Part shown: one piece after another, positions 13,362-18,618 of the stretch
How positions within the stretch are numbered: position 1 is the stretch's first letter
Layout of the letters: each line of letters begins with the position of its first letter
From: Gemmatimonadota bacterium
GTDB taxonomy: Bacteria; Gemmatimonadota; Gemmatimonadetes; Longimicrobiales; Longimicrobiaceae
DNA length: 18,618 nt
Direction of reading: 5' to 3'
Assembly (NCBI GenBank): GCA_019348265.1
Contig: JAHWJV010000018.1
Coordinates: 1 to 18,618 of the forward strand
The notes under the pieces: generated by a model
Told to the model about the DNA's origin: nothing
Seen by the model: the letters and a program-made list of their open reading frames with translations, nothing else
Database searches by the model: none
Position numbers and translations under genes: made by a program

Positions 13362-14344
13362 AGGAGCGAGTGGTACCGATACCCGCCCGCGATCTCCGCG
13401 TCGTGGAGCTCGAAGTCAGCGGGCTGGTGGGGGCCGCGGTCGCGATCAACAATCGAGGGCAGGTAGTGGGCCGGACCACGCTGGCTTTCCTATGGACCCC
13501 GGAGCAGGGCGCGCGAAGTCTGGGCGCCCTCGGAGCGGACCCGGGCGGAACCTCCAGCGAGGCGAACGCCATCAACGACCGCGGTGCGGTGGTCGGGCGA
13601 ACAACGGTAGCCGGGGGTCGGCTGCATCCCTTCCTGTGGACCGAAAACGACGGGATGCGCGACCTGGGCACCCTCGGCGGCAACTACGGGGATGCCCGGG
13701 ACATCAACGAACCGGGCGCGGTCGTAGGCAGCAGCGCCGGGCCCGACGGGGGCGTGCGTGCGTTCCTGTGGACCGGGGTGGAAGGCATGCGCGATCTGGG
13801 CACACTCGGCGGAGCCTTCAGCGAGGCTAACGGCGTCAACCGTCTCGGGCAGGTGGCCGGCTCGAGCAGGACGGCATCGGGACAGATGCGCGCCTTCCTC
13901 TGGACGAAGGGCGGCGGCATGCAGGATCTCGGCACCCTGGGTGGCCCCTCCAGCGAAGCATTCGGGATCAACGACCGGGGCCAGGTGGTCGGCTCCAGCG
14001 CGACGGCTTCCGGGGAGGTGCATGCCTTCGTCTGGACGCGCGCCACGGGGATGCGCGATCTCGGCACGCTCCCGGGCCACCAGGAAAGTGGTGCCCGGGG
14101 GATCAACGACTTAGGGCAGGTCGTCGGGCACAGCGTGTCCACCAGCGGGTCGGTCCATGCGCGGGCGCCCCGGGCCTTCATCTGGAGCGAGGCCGATGGG
14201 ATGATCGACCTCGGCGTGCTCCCCGACAAACCGAACAGCATCGCGCACGGCATCAACGATCGAGGGGAAGTCGTGGGCCAGAGCGGCGGCGTGATCCGGG
14301 GATCGATCCCGCACGCGGTGCTGTGGACGCGGCCACGGAGCTAG
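13274..14344 (+). CDS. HAF-repeat lipoprotein
   Basis: The 356-aa product starts at ATG 13274 with AGGAG at 13263-13267. MGHPGRVGIVGTVLIGALLGC is a lipoprotein signal with C21 as the lipidated residue. The mature part is a run of about six HAF-type repeats, each roughly 45 residues: A-F-x-W-T, then GMRDLGTLGG, then an A-x-x-I-N-x-x-G-x-V-V-G unit. Clear copies are GMRDLGTLGGNYGDARDIN, GMRDLGTLGGAFSEANGVN, GMQDLGTLGGPSSEAFGIN and GMRDLGTLPGHQESGARGIN; the first and last are more diverged. HAF repeats form an extracellular beta-propeller-like fold of unknown function. Its position upstream of the RCC1-type lipoproteins suggests a common envelope role. The frame extends upstream to 13190, but the RBS and signal peptide decide for 13274. 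Confidence 0.88.
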   Translation: MGHPGRVGIVGTVLIGALLGCETPAGSDLEERVVPIPARDLRVVELEVSGLVGAAVAINNRGQVVGRTTLAFLWTPEQGARSLGALGADPGGTSSEANAINDRGAVVGRTTVAGGRLHPFLWTENDGMRDLGTLGGNYGDARDINEPGAVVGSSAGPDGGVRAFLWTGVEGMRDLGTLGGAFSEANGVNRLGQVAGSSRTASGQMRAFLWTKGGGMQDLGTLGGPSSEAFGINDRGQVVGSSATASGEVHAFVWTRATGMRDLGTLPGHQESGARGINDLGQVVGHSVSTSGSVHARAPRAFIWSEADGMIDLGVLPDKPNSIAHGINDRGEVVGQSGGVIRGSIPHAVLWTRPRS

Positions 14345-14450
14345 GAACGATCGCCCGGCTCGTCAAATCCGATCTCCATCCGGCTCCGGGGCTGCCTCGG
14401 ACCGCTGCCGCGTCCTGCCGGTCTAACCTCTTCACAGCGGGAGGTCTCCC

Positions 14451-16430
14451 GTGGCCGTTACCGTGTCGCTTCGCCGCTGCGGTGTACTCATGGCCTGCAT
14501 TGAGCTCCTCCAGGTGGGATGCGACCGTTCCACCGCGCCCCCTCCCGACGTGACCCCCCCTGCCGTGGTGCTCGCCACCCCGGCGGGCGACACCATCGTG
14601 CACGTCGGCTCACTGACGCTCAGCGGCACCATTGCTGACAGTGTGGGCGTGCGGCGGGCTACCTATCAGCTCAATGCGGGGACCGAGCAGGATCTGGACA
14701 TCACGCCCGGCACGTCGGCCGCCTTCAGCGGCACCGTGACGCTCCAGCCCGGGCCGAACACCCTGCGGGTCCACGCCTACGACGCGGCCGGCAACCGCGG
14801 CTCCAGTGCCCGGGTCGGTGTGATGATGGACACCGTGGCCCCTCCTGTTCTGAACGTGACCTCACCTCGGCACGGGGCGGTGTATACCGACACCTCACAC
14901 ACCGCTCCGTTTTTTGTCTCCGGCACCGTCAGCGGTGCCTCCCGGCTCACCTTTAGCCTGAACGGTGGACCTGAGACTCCTCTCCACACCTTTGTCGGGC
15001 GCGGGTGCGGGACACCCTGTTTCAGCATGCCGATCCAGAATCTCCGCGTCGGAACGGATACGATGGTGATCGCCGCCTACAACGCGACGGGGAGCCGTAC
15101 CGTGCAGACGATCGTCTTCGAGTGGCACGTCGTCCCGAAGGTGAACCTGTCGAGCCCGTCCGGGAGCACGGTCCTGGTCGACCCCGAGGCCACCATCCGG
15201 GTGGTGGGGACTGCGCGGAGCCGTGCTGGGGTGAAGCGCGTCACCTATCGGATCGACGGGGGCTCCGAGCAGGAAGTCTCCATCGCTCCCGACACCGCGG
15301 TGAGTTTGAACTTCCGCGTGATCGTGCCGCTAGGCGGGAGCCGGATCACGGTCAACGCATACGATGCGGCTGGCCCTCCCGGGAGCGGGAGCGCCGAGGT
15401 GGCCCGCACGCGTGCTCCGAGCGCGCCGGGGACGTTCTCCTCCATTCTGCCAGGGCATACCGTCACCTGTGGAACCAGCTCCACGGGAGGCTCGTACTGC
15501 TGGGGGAAGCTGCCCGGTTCCAGCGGCGCTCCGGATCTCCCGGTTCCTGCGCGTACGCCCGGCGGGGTGGCGTTCGCGCAGGTGTATGCCGGGAACGAGT
15601 CTGCGTGCGGGCTCACCGCCTCTGGCGAAGCGTACTGCTGGGGTGCGAATGAGAACGGCGTCCTCGGAGACGGCACTCGCACCAGTCGGACCGTGCCGAC
15701 CCGGGTCGCCGGTAGCCTGCGGTTCTCCTCCCTTGCGCTGGGGCCGTTCCATGTCTGCGGCCTCACCTCGGAGGGAGTGGCCTACTGCTGGGGCATCAAC
15801 GGGGACGGCGAGCTCGGGAACGGAACGCGGAACGCGAGCTCGGTTCCGATCGCAGTCGCCGGGGACGCGCGGTTCGGGACGATCACGGCCGGGACGGGGC
15901 AGACCTGCGCGCTCACTCCTTCCGGACAGCCGTATTGCTGGGGAAGGAATCTGCTGAGGAGCGGTCCGAGCACTGTACCCGTCGCGGTCCCGGGTGGTCA
16001 GACGTTTGCGGCGATCTCGGCGGGTGGTGCCGTGGCCTGCGCGCTCACGCCGGGCGGAGAGGCCTTCTGCTGGGGAAATTTTGGATTCGTAACCCAGCCC
16101 GGCATCCCGAATGCCGTCCCGGGCGGACTGACGTTTACCTCGATCGGGACCGGAGGGCTGCACGCGTGTGGGGTCACGGGGAGCGGAGCGGGGTACTGCT
16201 GGGGGCGTGGAATCGCGGGCGAGATAGGAACCGGGTTCGACGATAATTCGGTCCCGGCGCCGATCTCCGGCGGCCTGGGGTTCATCCGGCTCCAGCTGTC
16301 CACGAGCCATACCTGCGGGCTCGCGCAGAATGCGGCCGCGTATTGCTGGGGCCACGGGATTCATGGCCAGCTCGGGAACGGGACCCACTTCAACACCACG
16401 GGGCCGGTCCGGGTGCTGGATCCCTCGTAG
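14451..16430 (+). CDS. Envelope protein: three Ig-like domains plus seven cysteine-paired RCC1 repeats
   Basis: The 659-aa product starts at GTG 14451, with GGGAGG at 14439-14444. The N-terminus ends its hydrophobic part at LLQVGCDRSTAPPP. This looks like a lipoprotein, although Gln at -3 is an unusual lipobox. Residues about 36-127, 128-225 and 226-320 are three Ig-like domains, each with an N-terminal PP-x-V/L segment and a YxxDGG/NGG core. Residues about 325-659 hold seven RCC1-type repeats, each with Cys at the strand start and a YCWG end (for example CGLTASGEAYCWG, CGLTSEGVAYCWG, CALTPSGQPYCWG, CGVTGSGAGYCWG, with FCWG in repeat 5). Seven repeats fit a closed seven-bladed propeller. The C-x9-C pair per blade suggests a disulfide in each. 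The ligand is unknown; surface binding is a guess. Confidence 0.85.
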   Translation: MAVTVSLRRCGVLMACIELLQVGCDRSTAPPPDVTPPAVVLATPAGDTIVHVGSLTLSGTIADSVGVRRATYQLNAGTEQDLDITPGTSAAFSGTVTLQPGPNTLRVHAYDAAGNRGSSARVGVMMDTVAPPVLNVTSPRHGAVYTDTSHTAPFFVSGTVSGASRLTFSLNGGPETPLHTFVGRGCGTPCFSMPIQNLRVGTDTMVIAAYNATGSRTVQTIVFEWHVVPKVNLSSPSGSTVLVDPEATIRVVGTARSRAGVKRVTYRIDGGSEQEVSIAPDTAVSLNFRVIVPLGGSRITVNAYDAAGPPGSGSAEVARTRAPSAPGTFSSILPGHTVTCGTSSTGGSYCWGKLPGSSGAPDLPVPARTPGGVAFAQVYAGNESACGLTASGEAYCWGANENGVLGDGTRTSRTVPTRVAGSLRFSSLALGPFHVCGLTSEGVAYCWGINGDGELGNGTRNASSVPIAVAGDARFGTITAGTGQTCALTPSGQPYCWGRNLLRSGPSTVPVAVPGGQTFAAISAGGAVACALTPGGEAFCWGNFGFVTQPGIPNAVPGGLTFTSIGTGGLHACGVTGSGAGYCWGRGIAGEIGTGFDDNSVPAPISGGLGFIRLQLSTSHTCGLAQNAAAYCWGHGIHGQLGNGTHFNTTGPVRVLDPS

Positions 16431-16539
16431 CCTGTGCACTCCTGCACCGACCATCCTCGGGTTGTGTCATTCGGCCGGCAGTCATCCTTGCGCTTCGCGA
16501 TATGCAGGAGTAATTCCCCGGATAGAAGGGGCTGCGCGT

Positions 16540-18018
16540 ATGTCAGGATCGCTCATCCGATCGTTCTCCCGTATCCTCCTGCTGGCCTGCCTCCTCAGCG
16601 CGGCCCTGAACGGCTGCGATTCGGGCACCGGTCCGGCGGTGGTGGCGGACGTCGAGGTCACCGCGCCCTCGTCCAGCCTCACGGTTGGAGATACCCTGCG
16701 GCTCACCGCTACGCCGAAGGATGCTTCCGGCGGCGAGCTCCGCGGACGCGACATCGCCTGGTCATCGAGCCGCGAGACCGTCGTCCGGGTGAGTGGAGAG
16801 GGGTTGGTGACGGCCACGGGACCGGGGAGCGCTACCGTAACGGCGACGGTGGGAATCCGCTCCGGGAGCGTTGTGCTTTCCGTAGCCGTGATGCCACTGC
16901 TTAGTGCCGGCACTGAGCACACCTGCCGGGTATCGGCCGAGGGGATGCTGTACTGCTGGGGATTCAATCGTCACGGGCAGCTCGGGAGCAATTCGGCAGG
17001 CGAGGTCTGTAGTAGGGCGCCCTGCAGCACTCGCCCTCTCCTGGCGGACGGAGGCCTTGTCTTCGCTGCCCTCACTGCCGGCGACCAGTACACCTGCGGC
17101 CTCACCCCCGCAGGCGCCGCTTACTGCTGGGGGAGCAACGCAAGCGGGCGGCTCGGTACCGGCTCGGCTTCCGCCGGCGGCACACCGGTGGCCAGCCCTG
17201 TCGCGGGCGGGCTCACCTTTAGCTCGGTAAGCGCCGGCGGCAAGACGAATTCTCGCCAGCGCGAGGTGCATACGTGTGGTGTGACCCCTGCCGGTGCCGC
17301 CCACTGCTGGGGCGGAAACTCGTATGGCCAGCTCGGGAACGGCTCCACCTCCGGCCGGAGTGTCCCGGTTCCGGTCGACGGGGCACGCACCTTTCGCTCT
17401 CTCACCACGGGTGGTGAGCACACCTGTGCTCTCACGGACGGGGGGGCGGCGTACTGCTGGGGCCACAACCTGCATGGCGAATTGGGAGCGGGTACGACGG
17501 AGAGCTGCACCAGCGCCAGGGTGCCGTGCAGCACCATCCCCGTGCCAGTCTCGGGCGGGCTTGTATTCCTGTCGGTAAGCGCGGGCGACGGCCATACCTG
17601 CGGCCTCGTCGCGAGCGGCGATGCATACTGCTGGGGCGACGCGACTTACAATGCGCTCGGCAACGCCGGTTACGCTTCTCGCGTGGCCACGCCGCTGCCC
17701 GTTTCCGGCGGGCTCGCATTTTCATCAATCGCCGCAGGGGCGGACCACACCTGCGGAATCACACGTTCCGGCGCGGCATACTGCTGGGGGCGCGGATCCG
17801 AGGGCCAGCTCGGCCAGGGATCGTTCAGCAACAGCCTCGCCCCAACGCGGGTCGCGGGTGGGCTCACCTTCTGGCGCTTGAGCGCCAGCGGGTCGCACAC
17901 CTGCGGGATCGCCACGAGTGGAGCCGCTTACTGCTGGGGGTGGAACGTATACGGTCAGCTCGGCGACGGATCGACCATGAGCACGAGCACACCCGTACTC
18001 GTTTGGAACCCGAACTAA
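16540..18018 (+). CDS. Lipoprotein: BIG2 domain plus seven cysteine-paired RCC1 repeats
   Basis: The 492-aa product from ATG 16540 has a signal peptide ending in the lipobox LNGC (C26, LSAALNGCDSGTGP). GAAGGGG at 16524-16530 is a plausible RBS. Residues about 34-117 are a bacterial Ig-like group 2 domain (SLTVGDTLRLTATPKDASGG, IAWSSSRETVVRV, GLVTATGPGSATVTATVG). From about 118 there are seven RCC1-type repeats: YCWG in all but one, which has HCWG, each followed by a GxLG motif (YCWGFNRHGQLG, YCWGSNASGRLG, HCWGGNSYGQLG and so on). Repeats 1 and 4 carry an extra loop with two cysteines and PCST. The 109-bp gap upstream has no recognised promoter. It is paralogous to the next gene. Probably an outer-membrane or surface lipoprotein; the binding partner is unknown. 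Confidence 0.87.
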   Translation: MSGSLIRSFSRILLLACLLSAALNGCDSGTGPAVVADVEVTAPSSSLTVGDTLRLTATPKDASGGELRGRDIAWSSSRETVVRVSGEGLVTATGPGSATVTATVGIRSGSVVLSVAVMPLLSAGTEHTCRVSAEGMLYCWGFNRHGQLGSNSAGEVCSRAPCSTRPLLADGGLVFAALTAGDQYTCGLTPAGAAYCWGSNASGRLGTGSASAGGTPVASPVAGGLTFSSVSAGGKTNSRQREVHTCGVTPAGAAHCWGGNSYGQLGNGSTSGRSVPVPVDGARTFRSLTTGGEHTCALTDGGAAYCWGHNLHGELGAGTTESCTSARVPCSTIPVPVSGGLVFLSVSAGDGHTCGLVASGDAYCWGDATYNALGNAGYASRVATPLPVSGGLAFSSIAAGADHTCGITRSGAAYCWGRGSEGQLGQGSFSNSLAPTRVAGGLTFWRLSASGSHTCGIATSGAAYCWGWNVYGQLGDGSTMSTSTPVLVWNPN

Positions 18019-18056
18019 CGACAACGGTCACGAGGGTATTGTGGAGGAGGATGATC

Positions 18057-18618
18057 ATGAAGCCAATCGCTGGTCGCGGAGCAGGTTCTCCGACCGTGAG
18101 AATCGTCGCGCTCCTCCTGTGGGCGCTGCTCTCCGCATGCCAGGACGGAATCGGCCCGGGGACCGTGGCGGACATCGAGGTCACTACCCCGGCGTCCGGC
18201 CTCACGGCGGGAGACACCCTGCGGCTCGTCGCGCTGCCGAAGGACGCATTGGGGAATCCGGTGAGTGGTCGGACCGTCGCCTGGTCCTCTAGCAACGAGG
18301 CGGTGGCTACGGTCACCCCCGAGGGCGTTGTCCGGGGCGAGGGGCCGGGAACCGCGACGCTCACGGCGACCCTGGCGAATCGCTCCGGGAGTGTGGAGGT
18401 GATGGTGTCCGTGAAGCGGATGGTCAGCGCCGGGGGAAGCCACACCTGCAGCCTGGCTCCGAGCGGGGCCGCCTTCTGCTGGGGGAGCAACGGGGCGGGT
18501 CAGCTCGGGAGCGCTTCGGCATCGGAGAGCTGCCAGGGCGATCCGTGCAGTACCCGACCACTGCCTGTCTCGGGAGGACTCACCTTCCTGTCGCTGAGCG
18601 CCGGCAGTGCCTACACCT
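18057..18618 (+). CDS. Lipoprotein of the BIG2-RCC1 family, cut by the window end
   Basis: The frame runs from ATG 18057 past the end of the window. ATG 18051 is also in frame, but GAGGAGG at 18044-18050 is better spaced for 18057. The signal peptide ends in LWALLSAC, a good lipobox. A BIG2 domain follows (TTPASGLTAGDTLRLVALPK, AWSSSNEAVATVTPEG, GPGTATLTATLANRSGSVEV), very close to that of the preceding gene. Then the first RCC1-type repeat appears (HTCSLAPSGAAFCWGSNGAG) with the two-Cys loop ESCQGDPCSTRPLPVSGG. It starts 38 bp after the previous stop and so belongs to the same transcript. The rest of the propeller must lie beyond 18618. It arose by tandem duplication. Confidence 0.85.
   Translation, partial: MKPIAGRGAGSPTVRIVALLLWALLSACQDGIGPGTVADIEVTTPASGLTAGDTLRLVALPKDALGNPVSGRTVAWSSSNEAVATVTPEGVVRGEGPGTATLTATLANRSGSVEVMVSVKRMVSAGGSHTCSLAPSGAAFCWGSNGAGQLGSASASESCQGDPCSTRPLPVSGGLTFLSLSAGSAYT

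Noticed and set aside
13063..13830. 255-codon frame overlapping the HAF-repeat gene
   Set aside because: It is a repetitive shadow of the HAF repeats; the HAF frame has RBS, signal peptide and family repeats.
15330..16454. 374-codon minus-strand open frame opposite the first propeller gene
   Set aside because: Arg/Pro/Gly-rich shadow of the repeats on the plus strand, typical for GC-rich DNA.
1..18618. tRNA or rRNA genes as integration sites
   Set aside because: No cloverleaf-like segment or conserved rRNA stretch was seen by eye on either strand; a dedicated search could still find a fragment.

Overview
The window is high-GC throughout and mostly coding. The families present are lipoproteins with Ig-like and RCC1-type YCWG repeats, a HAF-repeat lipoprotein, a PadR regulator next to a membrane protein with a permease-prefix-like N-terminus, and a secreted S9 peptidase. 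Together they suggest an environmental bacterium of the Gemmatimonadota or a similar lineage with an outer membrane. This is an inference from gene content; no rRNA or tRNA gene is present to settle it.

Positions 1-4200 are decayed mobile DNA. A small conserved gene (46-354) is broken by an in-frame TAG. It runs into an N-terminally truncated P-loop ATPase (372-1592), followed by a tight, overlapping set of small genes: HTH, zinc-ribbon/HTH, two very small proteins and a coiled-coil protein. The next gene of the set is interrupted after about 34 codons and fused in frame to the C-terminal domain of an IS110-family transposase (3380-3904). Behind it lies a non-coding tail rich in stem-loops. 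A collagen-like lipoprotein gene on the minus strand (4267-4812) separates this region from a second element fragment (about 4990-5780). That fragment has iteron-like repeats, a small ORF and a 55-aa paralogue of one of the small proteins in the first fragment.

Positions 5640-7220 hold a repeat-rich spacer, a VapBC-type toxin-antitoxin operon with a clear upstream palindrome, and a second spacer. A 14-bp direct repeat brackets the toxin-antitoxin operon.

Positions 7219-12500 look like chromosomal core or accessory metabolism: a nitrilase-type C-N hydrolase, a secreted S9 prolyl-oligopeptidase-family peptidase ending at a strong hairpin, then a PadR regulator and its multi-pass membrane partner. 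The PadR gene has a near-consensus promoter whose spacer is filled by a palindrome. A decayed second PadR copy follows the membrane gene.

Positions 12790-18618 are a cell-envelope cluster, all on the plus strand: a small secreted protein (probably frameshifted), a HAF-repeat lipoprotein, and three lipoproteins in a row that combine Ig-like domains with cysteine-paired RCC1 repeats. The two complete ones each have exactly seven repeat units, matching a seven-bladed propeller. The third runs off the window. The most interesting signals are the tandem cysteine-rich propellers, the structured tail of the IS110 remnant, and the small-protein family shared by the two element fragments.
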